Shown: one piece after another, positions 48,611-58,028 of the stretch
How positions within the stretch are numbered: position 1 is the first letter of the stretch
Layout of the letters: every line of letters begins with the position of its first letter
NCBI RefSeq assembly: GCF_003012935.1
Contig: NZ_PUDR01000002.1
Location: 248,001-312,000, forward strand
Direction: 5' to 3'
Source of the DNA: Pannonibacter carbonis
GTDB taxonomy: Bacteria > Pseudomonadota > Alphaproteobacteria > Rhizobiales > Stappiaceae
Length of the DNA stretch: 64,000 nucleotides
Made by a program: the position numbers and the translations under genes
The notes under the pieces: model-generated
Told to the model about the DNA's origin: nothing
Databases searched by the model: none
What the model saw: the letters and a program-made list of their open reading frames with translations, nothing else

Positions 48611-49816
48611 ATGAGCCAGACCGCTGCCCCCCAGACCGCCGCGTTTGAACCGGGTCCCGCCCTGCGCCTGACGCTGGCTGCCTTCGTCGCGCTGCTGCGC
48701 GACAAGGGCTTCCGCATCGGCCCGAGCGAGGCGGCGGATGCAGGCCGGCTGGTGACGGGTGCCGCTGGCCAGCGCGCGGCGACGTTACGCCCGGCCTTGA
48801 AGGCTCTGTTCTGCGGCCGGCGCTCGGACTGGCTCGCCTTCGATGCGCTGTTTGATGCGCACTTCCTGCGCAAGGGCATGAAGAAGGCGGTGACGCTCGC
48901 GGGCTCTGCAGGCGAGAGCGGCGGTGCCCGCACGCTGAAGCAGATGCAGGACGACCAGGCCGCGCGCCGCTCGTCGCCCGCGCTGGACGTCAGCCGCGAG
49001 GCAGAAGCCCCCGAGGCCGGCGAGGAAGATCCGGCGGGCACCCGCGAGGGCGCAAGCCGGGCGGAGAACCTTGCGGAGACCGACTTCCGCAAGATCCGCG
49101 ATCCGGAGCTGGAGGCCGAGGCGCATCGGCTGGCCGAACGGCTGGCGCTGGTGATGCGCCGTCGTCTCACCCGCCGCGACCGCATCCGCAGCCAGGGCCC
49201 GCGCCTCGACCTGCGTCGCACCTTGCGCAAGTCGGTGGCCCGCGGCGGCCTGCCGCTGGATCTGGTGCGCAAGGGGCCGAAGCTGCGCCAGCTGCGCCTC
49301 GTCGTGCTGCTGGATGCCTCGGGCTCGATGAACAACTACACCGGCGTTTTCGTCCGCTTCGTGCATGGTCTGCTGGATGCCTTCCGACAGGCCGATGCCT
49401 TCCTCGTCCACACGCGGCTGGTGCATGTGTCCTCTGCGCTCAAGGAGCGGGATGCGGCGCGGGCGCTGGACCGGCTCGGGCTGATGGCGCAGGGCGTCGG
49501 CGGCGGCACGCGAATCGGCGCGGCGCTGGCCGACTTCAACCGCTGGCACGCGGCCCGGGTGCTGACCTCGCGCAGCTGCGTCATCATCCTCTCCGATGGC
49601 TATGACACCGGCCCGGCCGAGGAGATCGGCGCGGAAATGGCCCGGCTCGCCCGCCGCTGCCGCCGCATCGTCTGGCTCAATCCGCTCATCGGCAGCGACG
49701 GCTATGCCCCGGTTGCCGCCGGCATGGCAGCCGCGCTGCCCCATGTCGACCTGTTCGCGCCCGCCCACAACCTGAAAAGCCTGGCAGCGCTCGAACCCTA
49801 TCTGGCCAAGGTGTGA
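48611..49816 (+). CDS. coxE: VWA-domain CO dehydrogenase maturation protein CoxE
   Basis: 401 residues (Oligotropha CoxE 399), using ATG 48611; the TTG at 48596 would overlap coxD. The C-terminal VWA domain has MIDAS motif LLDASGSMN (about residues 232-240), the threonine of GGGTRIGAAL and an Asp in IILSDGYDTGP (about 325). The N-terminal half is helical with an Arg-rich middle. It is the usual partner of the MoxR ATPase CoxD and assists copper insertion into CO dehydrogenase. Confidence 0.92.
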   Translation: MSQTAAPQTAAFEPGPALRLTLAAFVALLRDKGFRIGPSEAADAGRLVTGAAGQRAATLRPALKALFCGRRSDWLAFDALFDAHFLRKGMKKAVTLAGSAGESGGARTLKQMQDDQAARRSSPALDVSREAEAPEAGEEDPAGTREGASRAENLAETDFRKIRDPELEAEAHRLAERLALVMRRRLTRRDRIRSQGPRLDLRRTLRKSVARGGLPLDLVRKGPKLRQLRLVVLLDASGSMNNYTGVFVRFVHGLLDAFRQADAFLVHTRLVHVSSALKERDAARALDRLGLMAQGVGGGTRIGAALADFNRWHAARVLTSRSCVIILSDGYDTGPAEEIGAEMARLARRCRRIVWLNPLIGSDGYAPVAAGMAAALPHVDLFAPAHNLKSLAALEPYLAKV

Positions 49817-49826
49817 GGATCAAAAC

Positions 49827-50696
49827 ATGACCCCATCGACCACCCCACAACCACCACACTGGGACGCCAGAGACGTCAACTCCGTCATGGACCGCCTGCG
49901 CCGGGTGGGCGCTCCTTTCGCACTTGCCACCGTGGTTCGCACCGTTTCTGTCACGGCGGCCAAGGCGGGGGCGAAGGCGGTGATCGCGCCCGATGGCACG
50001 ATGCTCGCCGGCTGGATCGGCGGCGGCTGCGCCCGCGGCGCCGTGCTGAAGGCCGCGCGCGAGGCGCTGGCCGATGGCAAGACGCGGCTCATCTCGGTGC
50101 AGCCCGAGGATCTCCTGGCCGAACAAGGCGTCGCAGCGGGGGATGAGCGTCAGGGCGTGCGCTACGCCAGAAGCATGTGTCCGAGCAAGGGCACGATGGA
50201 TGTCTTTGTCGAACCGGTGCTGCCCCGTCCGCGTCTGATCGTTCTGGGCGCGAGCCCGGTCGCCGTTGCTCTTGCGGACCTTGGGCCGCGTCTTGGGTTT
50301 GACCTGACCGTCTGTGCCCTGCCGGAGGATCAACCGGTGTTTGCGTCGGCGGACGAGCGGATCGAGGGCTATGCCCTGCCGGTTGAAAGTCCGGCGGCCC
50401 GCTATGTCGTGGTCGCCACGCAAGGGCGCGGCGATCTGGCGGCACTGAAGGCAGCACTTGCCGTCGATGCCGAACACGTCGCTTTTGTCGGCAGCCGAAA
50501 GAAGGCGGAGGCCCTGTCACAAAAGCTGCAGGGGGATGGTATCGGTTTGAACCAGATTGGCCGGATGAAAGCCCCGGCCGGGCTTGACCTTGGCGCCATC
50601 ACTCCTGAAGAAATCGCCCTGTCCGTGCTGGCCGAGATCATCGTGTTGCGGCGCAAGGGACAGCGTGACACCCCAGAACTGGCAAAAAATCCGTAG
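49827..50696 (+). CDS. coxF: XdhC-family maturation protein CoxF
   Basis: 289 residues with the N-terminal XdhC/CoxI domain (about 20-80; PFALATVVRTVSVTAAKAGAKAV, GWIGGGCARGAVL, where a conserved Cys binds molybdopterin in relatives) and the C-terminal Rossmann part (LIVLGASPVAVALADLG; VAFVGSRKKAEALSQKL). XdhC-like proteins deliver sulfurated molybdenum cofactor to their enzyme. It begins 10 bp after coxE and precedes coxG by 26 bp, matching the known coxE-F-G order. Confidence 0.92.
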   Translation: MTPSTTPQPPHWDARDVNSVMDRLRRVGAPFALATVVRTVSVTAAKAGAKAVIAPDGTMLAGWIGGGCARGAVLKAAREALADGKTRLISVQPEDLLAEQGVAAGDERQGVRYARSMCPSKGTMDVFVEPVLPRPRLIVLGASPVAVALADLGPRLGFDLTVCALPEDQPVFASADERIEGYALPVESPAARYVVVATQGRGDLAALKAALAVDAEHVAFVGSRKKAEALSQKLQGDGIGLNQIGRMKAPAGLDLGAITPEEIALSVLAEIIVLRRKGQRDTPELAKNP

Positions 50697-50722
50697 TCCG
50701 ATCAAGCCGAGGAAACAGCCCC

Positions 50723-51277
50723 ATGCAGATGGCCGACAGTCAACGAATTGAAGCCCCGCGCCAGAAGGTGTGGGAGGCTCTGAACAATCCGGACGTGCTC
50801 AAGGCCGCGATCCCCGGCTGCGAGGAACTGATCAAGCATTCCGACACAGAGCTGGAAGCCAAGGTGACGCTGAAGGTCGGGCCGGTGAAGGCGACCTTCG
50901 GCGGCAAGGTGACCTTGAGCGAGCTGGATCCGCCGAAGGGCTACCGGATTGACGGCGAAGGCTCCGGAGGCGTGGCCGGCTTTGCCCGGGGCGGTGCCAA
51001 GGTCTGGCTCGAGGAAGACGGCCCGGACGCCACCATTCTCAACTATGAGGTCGACGCCAATGTCGGCGGCAAGCTCGCCCAGCTCGGCGCGCGCCTGATT
51101 GATTCCACCGCCAAGCGACTGGCCGGCGAGTTCTTCAAGAGCTTCGGCGACATCGTCGCTCCTCCGGCACCGGATGCTGACGCTGCTGCCGAGCAAGCCG
51201 AGGGCGAGAAGAAGGGCTGGTTCGGTGGCCTATTCGGCAAGAAGAAAGACGAGCCAGCAGTTGACGCCGAGGCGTGA
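50723..51277 (+). CDS. coxG: CoxG, SRPBCC-fold CO dehydrogenase-associated protein
   Basis: 184 residues with a helix-grip SRPBCC fold over residues 1-145 (ADSQRIEAPRQKVWEALNNP, KVTLKVGPVKATFGGKVTL, GGVAGFARGGAKVWLEED). CoxG is thought to link CO dehydrogenase to the membrane quinone pool, and its fold suits a lipophilic ligand. Here an acidic Ala-rich linker leads to a short amphipathic tail with KKGWFGGLFGKKKDEP instead of a clear membrane helix, so any anchoring would be peripheral. Last named cox gene. Confidence 0.9.
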   Translation: MQMADSQRIEAPRQKVWEALNNPDVLKAAIPGCEELIKHSDTELEAKVTLKVGPVKATFGGKVTLSELDPPKGYRIDGEGSGGVAGFARGGAKVWLEEDGPDATILNYEVDANVGGKLAQLGARLIDSTAKRLAGEFFKSFGDIVAPPAPDADAAAEQAEGEKKGWFGGLFGKKKDEPAVDAEA

Positions 51278-51309
51278 GCGGGTCCTTCCAGAGGTAAGGA
51301 GAAGAACAG

Positions 51310-51519
51310 ATGACAGTCATGACCATCAATCTTGAGGTAGGCCAGGGCCAGGGCGGCAATGAAACACTGGCGGAGATCTTTGCCGATCCGTCGATCCGTC
51401 TCGCCCTTGGAACAGGTGCGGTTCTGTTGTCGGCGTTGGCCGCCGTGCATGCCTGTTGTCTTTTGCCGTCGACGGAAAGCTGGCATGGGCTGGCAGCCCT
51501 CTGCAGTTCCGCAGTTTAG
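51310..51519 (+). CDS. Small membrane-associated protein after coxG
   Basis: 69 residues from ATG 51310, 13 nt from AAGGAGAAG and 32 bp after coxG, so it may be the last gene of the cox unit. Residues 30-53 form one hydrophobic stretch (LALGTGAVLLSALAAVHACC) with two adjacent cysteines at its end; the N-terminus is acidic. No known family. It is supported by the start signal and position only. Confidence 0.45.
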   Translation: MTVMTINLEVGQGQGGNETLAEIFADPSIRLALGTGAVLLSALAAVHACCLLPSTESWHGLAALCSSAV

Positions 51520-51663
51520 CTGGCCAGTGCCTGTAAAGGCGGCATAGCCCGGCGTTTTCTGGGTGCAGGTTCAAACCATCTCCTCTTGATGCTGAGCAGC
51601 TTATCGTCATATGATTTCAGCTAACATTGATATCTGAAGCATCAGAATCGACAGGGCGAAATC

Positions 51664-51927
51664 ATGTTGACTTCGGCACAGCTCAAGGCCGCCCGGGCCT
51701 TGCTCGGCATTGACCAGAAGACCCTGGCCGAGATGGCTGGTGTCTCCGTGCCGACGATCCAGCGCATGGAAGCCAGCAACGGCACGGTGCGCGGCGTCAT
51801 CGAGACACTGACCCGCGTCGTCGAGGCGCTCGAAGGTGCCGGGATCGAACTGATTGGTGACAATGTCGCCAGCCTGTCCGGTGGCCGCGGGGTTCGCCTG
51901 CGCGACCGGTCCTCTGCCGGCAGCTAG
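51664..51927 (+). CDS. XRE-type helix-turn-helix regulator
   Basis: 87 residues. The N-terminal domain has the phage-repressor-like helix-turn-helix SAQLKAARALLGIDQKTLAEMAGVSVPTIQRME (about residues 4-36), and residues 46-70 make a dimerisation-like helix. There is no effector domain. It precedes a SulP transporter gene by 81 bp, a frequent pairing in alphaproteobacteria, which suggests it controls that transporter or itself. Confidence 0.85.
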   Translation: MLTSAQLKAARALLGIDQKTLAEMAGVSVPTIQRMEASNGTVRGVIETLTRVVEALEGAGIELIGDNVASLSGGRGVRLRDRSSAGS

Positions 51928-52008
51928 CGTTGGGCTTGTGGACCGGCCGTTGCAGCCCCCGGCGCGCGGTCAGTTCCCCAAAGCCAGCGCCGGGGCCGTG
52001 AGGATGCC

Positions 52009-53769
52009 ATGTCCAGTGGTTCGGGGCCGTCAGCATTGCAGTCCGGCAAACCTACATTTGCCGAATTGTTCACGCCCAAACTCGTCACGGCCTTGCGCGA
52101 AGGCTATGGCCCGGCGCGCTTCAGGGCCGATGCCATTGCCGGCCTGACGGTTGCCATCGTCGCCCTGCCATTGTCGATGGCGATTGCGATTGCGTCCGGG
52201 GCCTCGCCCGGGGCAGGGCTGACAACGGCCATCGTCGGCGGCTTCCTCGTGTCGGCGCTGGGCGGCAGCCGCTATCAGGTCGGTGGCCCGGCGGGTGCCT
52301 TCATCGTGCTCGTCGCTGCCTGTATCGCGCGCCATGGCATGGAGGGGTTGATCCTTGCCACCCTGATGTCCGGCGTGTTCCTTGCCCTGATCGGTGCCTT
52401 CCGGCTTGGCACCTACATCAAGTATATCCCGCACCCGGTGACGGTCGGCTTCACTGCGGGCATCGGCGTGATCATTCTCGCCAGCCAGCTCAAGGACCTG
52501 TTCGGTCTGACCCTGAGCGGACCGGAGCCAGGACCTCTGGCGGAGAAACTGCCGGCCCTGGTCGGCGCTCTGCCGACGGTCAGCGGGGCCACAGTTGCCG
52601 TTGCAGCGGGAACGATTGCCGTCATTCTGCTGTTGCGGCGTTACAAACCACACTGGCCCGGGCTGTTGATCGCCGTTGTCCTGGCCTCCGCTTGTGCCGC
52701 TGCCTTTGGCTTGCCGGTGGACACAATCGCCTCGCGGTTCGGTGGCATCCCGGCCGGTCTGCCGGCCCCCGCGTTGCCCGATTTCTCAGCCGCTAAGATG
52801 CTGGCCGTCCTGCCGGAGGCGATCAGCTTCGCCCTGCTGGGGGCCATCGAGTCGCTGCTCTCGGCGGTGGTCGCCGACGGAATGACGGGCCGCCGTCACC
52901 GGTCAAACTGCGAGCTGGTGGCACAGGGCATTGCCAACATCGGCTCGGCGCTGTTCGGCGGCATCTGCGTGACCGGCACCATTGCCCGCACGGCCACGAA
53001 TGTCCGCGCCGGGGCTACATCACCAGTCGCCGGCATGCTGCACTCCGTGTTCCTGTTGCTGTTCCTTGTCGTCGCTGCCCCCCTCGCCGGCTTCATCCCG
53101 CTGGCTGCGCTCGCCGGGGTGCTGGCGGTGGTGGCCTGGAACATGCTGGAGCGGCATGCCATTGGCACCATCCTGCGCAATTCGCGCGCGGACACGCTGG
53201 TCTTTACCGCAACGTTCTTCCTGACGCTGTTCCGTGACCTGACAGAGGCGATCCTCGTCGGTGTGGCGCTCGGCGCGGCCATCTTCATCGACCGCATGGC
53301 CAAGCTTGTGCAGGTCGAGCAGCAAAAGCCGTTTGTCGGTGAGGATGTTGCCGACAGGATGCAAGGGGATGACAGCGGTCTGACCTATCTGCGCGGCGAG
53401 CGGCCTTTCGAGCCGGGCCTTGCCAGCGATCCCGATCTGGTCGTCTACCGTCTGTCCGGTGCGTTCTTCTTCGGTTCGGCCGCAACCGTCGGGGCCGTGC
53501 TGGAACGGATTGCCGATCAGCACAGGGCGTTGGTGCTGGATTTCTCCGGCGTGGCCCTGATCGATTCTACCGCAGCCCTGACGATGATCGGCGTTGTGCG
53601 CAAGGCATCCGGACGCAACGTGGCGCTCTATCTTGTCGGAGCGAGTCCTGCCATTCGCGGCGCGCTGGCGACCCATGGCCTGAAGGATGGCGAAGTGCAC
53701 TTCCAGCCTGATCTGGAGACGGCTGTCCGCGCCGCCCGTCTTGCGCTTGATGAGGCTCGCACCAGTTAA
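52009..53769 (+). CDS. SulP-family inorganic anion transporter with STAS domain
   Basis: 586 residues. The N-terminal ~400 residues hold the 12-14 helix transport domain, including the SulP signature area DAIAGLTVAIVALPLSMAIAIASG near residue 42 and GGSRYQVGGPAGAFIVLVA (about 85-104). The STAS domain occupies the last ~110 residues (LVLDFSGVALIDSTAALTMIG). Members carry sulfate, bicarbonate or other anions; bicarbonate is tempting beside a CO oxidation locus but is not supported by a motif. Ends at a strong terminator. Confidence 0.9.
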   Translation: MSSGSGPSALQSGKPTFAELFTPKLVTALREGYGPARFRADAIAGLTVAIVALPLSMAIAIASGASPGAGLTTAIVGGFLVSALGGSRYQVGGPAGAFIVLVAACIARHGMEGLILATLMSGVFLALIGAFRLGTYIKYIPHPVTVGFTAGIGVIILASQLKDLFGLTLSGPEPGPLAEKLPALVGALPTVSGATVAVAAGTIAVILLLRRYKPHWPGLLIAVVLASACAAAFGLPVDTIASRFGGIPAGLPAPALPDFSAAKMLAVLPEAISFALLGAIESLLSAVVADGMTGRRHRSNCELVAQGIANIGSALFGGICVTGTIARTATNVRAGATSPVAGMLHSVFLLLFLVVAAPLAGFIPLAALAGVLAVVAWNMLERHAIGTILRNSRADTLVFTATFFLTLFRDLTEAILVGVALGAAIFIDRMAKLVQVEQQKPFVGEDVADRMQGDDSGLTYLRGERPFEPGLASDPDLVVYRLSGAFFFGSAATVGAVLERIADQHRALVLDFSGVALIDSTAALTMIGVVRKASGRNVALYLVGASPAIRGALATHGLKDGEVHFQPDLETAVRAARLALDEARTS

Positions 53770-53787
53770 GGCCAAGAGGGACAAAGC

Positions 53788-53813
53788 AAAAGCCCCGGAA
53801 TGACCGGGGCTTT
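53788..53813. terminator. Bidirectional rho-independent terminator
   Basis: AAAAGCCCCGG (53788-53798), loop AATGA, CCGGGGCTTT (53804-53813). The A and T tracts allow use in both directions, for the SulP gene and the small minus-strand gene. Confidence 0.85.
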
Positions 53814-53835
53814 CATGCTGTCCGCTTGGGATGCG

Positions 53836-53967
53836 TCAGGCTTTGCGATTGGCCTTCACCGCTTCGGCGAAGAGGCGATAGAGGCTGGACGGCAGCCAGG
53901 GCAGCCGGTCGCGGTTGTAGTCCTGCCGATGATCGATGATCAGGGCACGGGCAGTGTAGACGTTCAT
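53836..53967 (-). CDS. 43-residue protein of unknown function
   Basis: Start ATG at 53967 has a good ribosome binding site (CAGGAGAAC, about 8 nt upstream) and the stop is the TGA at 53836-53838, followed by the terminator at 53788. The protein begins MNVYTARALIIDHRQDYNRD and ends in a basic helix (LFAEAVKANRKA); it is amphipathic, with no membrane segment or cysteine. It lies below usual length cut-offs. Good start, stop and terminator support reality; I recognise no family. Confidence 0.6.
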   Translation of the reverse strand: MNVYTARALIIDHRQDYNRDRLPWLPSSLYRLFAEAVKANRKA

Positions 53968-54028
53968 GGTCTTGTTCTCCTGCGTCTGGTGGTATGGGGC
54001 GCTTACGCGTTCTTCTTTCCGCTAAGGT

Positions 54029-54156
54029 ATGTGCATTGAGTGCACATTTCAAGGCGTACCATGTGCGTTTTGCTCCGAATGTATAGATAACTAGACCAAT
54101 ATGTCGGTTTCACGACATTCGACCGTCGGTTGCGGAATAAATGTGCAACGTGCATT
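54029..54156. promoter_or_regulatory. Two TGTGCA/TGCACA inverted repeats upstream of the 43-residue gene
   Basis: ATGTGCA-TTGAG-TGCACAT (54029-54047) is a perfect 7-bp inverted repeat. A related AATGTGCA-ACG-TGCATT is at 54140-54156. The intervening DNA is AT-rich, so the promoter of the small gene is probably here. The sites may bind one regulator; none is identified. Confidence 0.4.
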
Positions 54157-54178
54157 GCCGGCTCAGGTTCATGCGAAA

Positions 54179-54203
54179 GGGGCCGGACCCTTCGGTCCAG
54201 CCC
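54179..54203 (-). terminator. Candidate terminator for the cyclase gene
   Basis: GGGGCCGGACC/GGTCCAGCCC hairpin with a CTTC loop, followed on the minus strand by CCCCTTTCG. The T tract is short, so confidence is modest. Confidence 0.4.
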
Positions 54204-54229
54204 ATCAGTGATGTGCGATTGCTTGTGAT

Positions 54230-55543
54230 TCAGGCGTCGCGCGGTCTGATCGGCGCGAACAGATCCATCGGTTCGGGCAGTCCGCGCAGGTTGTGGCGGC
54301 CCAGGCTTTCGACCGCGACCGTCGCCATCGCTGCAACGGCAACTGAATTGGCGACAGGCGCCGTCATGATGATGGGCTGTGCCAACGGCTTGGTAAGGCC
54401 TTCGACCCGACTGGCCGTGTTGACCGCTGATCCGATGACCGTGAAGTCCAGCCGGTTGGCAGCTCCGACGTTGCCGAAGAAGACGTCCCCGACATGCAGG
54501 CCGATGCCAGACAGGAGCGGCGCCCAGCCCTCGATGCCGGACAGCTCATCGGGTGGGTTCAAACCCAGTTCGGCGACGGCGATCTCCGCGTCCAGCGCCG
54601 CTGCAAGGGCTGCGGTGGCGGCATTTGCTTGGTCGTAGGTCCGGTCGAGCGGGAACACAGCCAACAGGCCATCGCCGACAAACTTCAGGACATCGCCGCC
54701 ATGTCGCGTGATGGCCTCGACCAAGGCCGAAAAATAGGCGTTGAGGATCAGCAACATGTCGTCTGGGGCCAGCCGGTCGGACAGATCGGTGAAACCGCGG
54801 AGGTCCGAGACCCAGATGACCGCTTCGATGCGGCTGCCCTTGCCGCGCTTGATGACGCCGTCGAGTACGGCCTTGCCTGCATCAGCGCCGAGATAGGTGG
54901 CGACCACATTCTGTGAAATCCGGAGTGCGATATGCCGCTCGACATGCAGGGCAAACAGGCGCAGCAGCGAGCACAGGATCTCGTGCTGTTCGGGCGAGAA
55001 CCCGTCCGGATGCCTTGTGGCGACGGTTGCGACATTGTGATAGTCGCCAGCTCCCAATGGAGTTGCGATATATTGGGTAAAGCCGGTCTGGCGCAGGTCG
55101 GCCATGATGCCGTATTGGGCAACGGTTGCGTCATCGCGCGGATCAAGCACGAGTTCCTCGCCGGTCTGGAAGACAACGGACAGCGGGCTGCGCAGGAACG
55201 CCGGATGCTGCAAGGCCTCCTCGCTGACCTGAACCTCGTCACAGAACCCGTCGGCTTCGCTCCAGTTCCAGGCAAAACCCAGCAACTGGGGATGCAGGGT
55301 CCCGACATGCAGGCTCGCCCTGTGCAAGGGAACATCCGCAGCAACGAGATGCCAGCAGAATGCCTCGAACAGGGCATGAAGGGTCGGTATCCGTCCGCCC
55401 TCATCCAGCAGCCAACGCTCGATGTCGCGCCAGTCCTGCTTGCCGGGCATATGATCCCGGCCGCCGGACGACCGGGCCAGCAGCCGGACCATCGACGGGT
55501 AGACACGCTCAGGAACTTCTGACGTCTCGGGCGACTGGACCAT
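54230..55543 (-). CDS. Class III adenylate/guanylate cyclase domain protein with GAF-like sensor
   Basis: 437 residues from ATG 55543 (AGGAAGGTCC upstream); the frame runs on past the start codon and is not used beyond it. Residues ~40-225 look like a GAF-type sensor region. The cyclase homology domain (about 245-430) has both metal-binding aspartates, in VSDLRGFTDL and FVGDGLLAVF, so it is likely active. It begins 31 bp after malate synthase G on the same strand and may share its transcript. cAMP or cGMP product cannot be told apart; a cyclic-nucleotide-binding antiporter is encoded 3.5 kb away. Confidence 0.87.
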   Translation of the reverse strand: MVQSPETSEVPERVYPSMVRLLARSSGGRDHMPGKQDWRDIERWLLDEGGRIPTLHALFEAFCWHLVAADVPLHRASLHVGTLHPQLLGFAWNWSEADGFCDEVQVSEEALQHPAFLRSPLSVVFQTGEELVLDPRDDATVAQYGIMADLRQTGFTQYIATPLGAGDYHNVATVATRHPDGFSPEQHEILCSLLRLFALHVERHIALRISQNVVATYLGADAGKAVLDGVIKRGKGSRIEAVIWVSDLRGFTDLSDRLAPDDMLLILNAYFSALVEAITRHGGDVLKFVGDGLLAVFPLDRTYDQANAATAALAAALDAEIAVAELGLNPPDELSGIEGWAPLLSGIGLHVGDVFFGNVGAANRLDFTVIGSAVNTASRVEGLTKPLAQPIIMTAPVANSVAVAAMATVAVESLGRHNLRGLPEPMDLFAPIRPRDA

Positions 55544-55574
55544 GGACCTTCCTGTCAACGGGCACGTCGACCGG

Positions 55575-57752
55575 TCAGCGAGACACCATCTCGCTGGCCT
55601 TGCGTGCCTTGGCCTCACGCCGCCGGGCGTGGAGCACGGGTTCGGTGTAGCCGTTTGGCTGGCGGGTGCCTTCAAACACCAGGTCGCAGGCGGCCCTGAA
55701 GGCGATGGAGCCGTCGAAATCGGCGGCCATCGGCTGGTACAGCGGATCGCCTGCGTTCTGGGCGTCCACCACGGCGGCCATGCGCTTCATCGTTTCCATC
55801 ACCTGGGCCTCGCTGCAGACGCCGTGGCGCAGCCAGTTGGCGATGTGCTGCGAGGAGATGCGCAGCGTCGCCCGGTCTTCCATCAGGCCGACATTGTGAA
55901 TGTCCGGCACCTTGGAGCAGCCGACGCCCTGATCCACCCAGCGCACCACATAGCCGAGAATGCCTTGCGCGTTGTTGTCCAGCTCCGCCTGGATGTCCTC
56001 TGCCGACCTGTTCGGACGGGTGGCCACCGGGATCGACAGGATGTCGTCCAGCCTTGCCTTCGCCCGGCTGGCGAGCTCGCCCTGGCGGGCCTTCACGCTG
56101 ACCTTGTGATAATGCAGCGCGTGCAGCGTCGCGGCCGTCGGGGAGGGGACCCAGGCGGTGTTGGCGCCGGCCATCGGATGGGCGATCTTCTGCTCGATCA
56201 TCGCCTTCATCAGGTCCGGCATCGCCCACATGCCCTTGCCGATCTGCGCATGACCAGGCAGGCCACAGGCCAGACCGACGTCCACGTTGTTGGCTTCATA
56301 GGACGCGATCCAGGTGGCGGCTTTCATGTCGCCCTTGCGGATCATCGGCCCGGCTTCCATTGAGGTGTGCATCTCGTCGCCGGTGCGGTCGAGGAAGCCG
56401 GTGTTGATGAAGAACACCCGGTCCTTGGCCGCCCGGATGCATTCGGCAAGGTTCACCGTGGTCCGGCGCTCCTCGTCCATGATGCCCATCTTCAGCGTGT
56501 TGCGGGCCATGCCCAGTACATCCTCGATGCGGGCGAACAGGCGGTCGGCGAAGGCGACTTCCTCCGGCCCGTGCATCTTCGGCTTGACGATATAAACCGA
56601 GCCGGCGCGGGAGTTCGCCCGGCGGCCATTGGCGCCGATGTCGTGCAGCGCGATGGCCGCCGTCACCATGCCGTCGAGAATGCCCTCCGGCACTTCGTGG
56701 CCCTCGGCGTCAAGCACTGCGTCGATGGTCATCAGGTGGCCGACGTTGCGCACCAGCATTAGCGAGCGGCCATGCAGGGTGAGCGTTTCGCCGTCAGCTC
56801 CGGTGTAACTGCGGTCGCCGTTGAGACGGCGGGTGACGCTCTTGCCGCCCTTTTCGAACGTGTCGGTGAGGTCGCCCTTCATCAGGCCGAGCCAGTTGCC
56901 ATAGACGACGACCTTGTCCTCGGCGTCGACGGCAGCAACGGAGTCTTCGCAGTCCATGATCGTGGACAGGGCGGATTCCAGAACCACGTCGGCAATGCCG
57001 GCAGGGTCCGTGGCGCCGATCGGATGGGCGCGGTTGATCTGGATGTCGAGATGCAGTCCGTTGCGCGCCAGCAGCACCGAGGCGGGTGCGTCCGGCGCCC
57101 CGGTGTAGCCCTTGAGCTGCGCCGGATCGGCAAGTCCCGTTTCGCCCGCGTCATTCGTCACGCTCAGCATGCCGCCCGCCAGGCTGAGGCCCGTCACCGT
57201 GCTCCAGGAGCCGACCGCCAGCGGGGCCGCGTCATCAAGCACCTTGCGGGCATGGGCGATGACCTCAGCGCCGCGCGCCGCATCATAGCCGCCGGCGGCC
57301 GGCAGGGAGCCCATCGCATCCGTGCCGTAAAGCGCGTCATAGAGCGAGCCCCAGCGGGCGTTGGCGGCGTTGAGCGCGTAGCGGGCGTTCATCACCGGCA
57401 CGACGAGCTGCGGCCCGGCGACGGAGGCGATTTCCGGGTCGACATTGGCCGTGCCGACGGAGAACCGGTCGCCCTCCGGCACGAGATAGCCGATGTCCGT
57501 CAGGAAGGCCTTGTAGGCGGTCATGTCCGGCGCGCCCGGATTGGCCCTGTGCCAGGCATCGATCTGCGCCTGCAACGCATCGCGCTTGGCCAGCAGCGCC
57601 CGGTTTTCCGGCGCAAGATCGGTCAGGATCGCCGCAAACCCGCTCCAGAACGCATCGGACGACACGCCCGTTCCGGGCAGCACCCGGTCATTGACGAAGT
57701 CATGCAGTTCGCGTGCGATCTTGAGGCCATGCGTCTCGACCCGTTCCGTCAT
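55575..57752 (-). CDS. glcB: Malate synthase G
   Basis: 725 residues, the length of E. coli GlcB (723). Start at ATG 57752 has GGAGAG 6 nt upstream; an in-frame ATG at 57764 would add four residues. Family sequences are clear: [20 protein letters not shown] near residue 265, [20 protein letters not shown] and [16 protein letters not shown] near 525-560. It condenses glyoxylate with acetyl-CoA to malate in glyoxylate and glycolate use. No isocitrate lyase or glc operon lies alongside; a cyclase gene follows 31 bp downstream. Confidence 0.95.
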   Translation of the reverse strand: MTERVETHGLKIARELHDFVNDRVLPGTGVSSDAFWSGFAAILTDLAPENRALLAKRDALQAQIDAWHRANPGAPDMTAYKAFLTDIGYLVPEGDRFSVGTANVDPEIASVAGPQLVVPVMNARYALNAANARWGSLYDALYGTDAMGSLPAAGGYDAARGAEVIAHARKVLDDAAPLAVGSWSTVTGLSLAGGMLSVTNDAGETGLADPAQLKGYTGAPDAPASVLLARNGLHLDIQINRAHPIGATDPAGIADVVLESALSTIMDCEDSVAAVDAEDKVVVYGNWLGLMKGDLTDTFEKGGKSVTRRLNGDRSYTGADGETLTLHGRSLMLVRNVGHLMTIDAVLDAEGHEVPEGILDGMVTAAIALHDIGANGRRANSRAGSVYIVKPKMHGPEEVAFADRLFARIEDVLGMARNTLKMGIMDEERRTTVNLAECIRAAKDRVFFINTGFLDRTGDEMHTSMEAGPMIRKGDMKAATWIASYEANNVDVGLACGLPGHAQIGKGMWAMPDLMKAMIEQKIAHPMAGANTAWVPSPTAATLHALHYHKVSVKARQGELASRAKARLDDILSIPVATRPNRSAEDIQAELDNNAQGILGYVVRWVDQGVGCSKVPDIHNVGLMEDRATLRISSQHIANWLRHGVCSEAQVMETMKRMAAVVDAQNAGDPLYQPMAADFDGSIAFRAACDLVFEGTRQPNGYTEPVLHARRREAKARKASEMVSR

Positions 57753-58028
57753 GCCGCTCTCCATTGCGTTGTCCGCGACCCTGCCGTGCAGGGGGACGAT
57801 CCATCTGATTGGCGATCACTTTTGTCAGCCCCAGCGATTTCGTCAATCACATGGTGGTCCACATGACCTTTTCCATCAGGGAAACAATCATCCTTGATCC
57901 ATCGCCAAACGCGAGGCGATGTCGGACGCGGCTTGCCAGCGTCGCATTTTCCGGTCACAGGTGGCGGCAATCAACTAGCGCCCGCCGCCGGTCTCCGGGC
58001 GCTCTCCCCGCCACAAAGGAACTCCCTG

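Noticed and set aside
53800-54039. 79-residue frames on both strands after the SulP gene
   Set aside because: They start in the terminator or lack ribosome binding sites; the 43-residue minus-strand frame has the proper signals.
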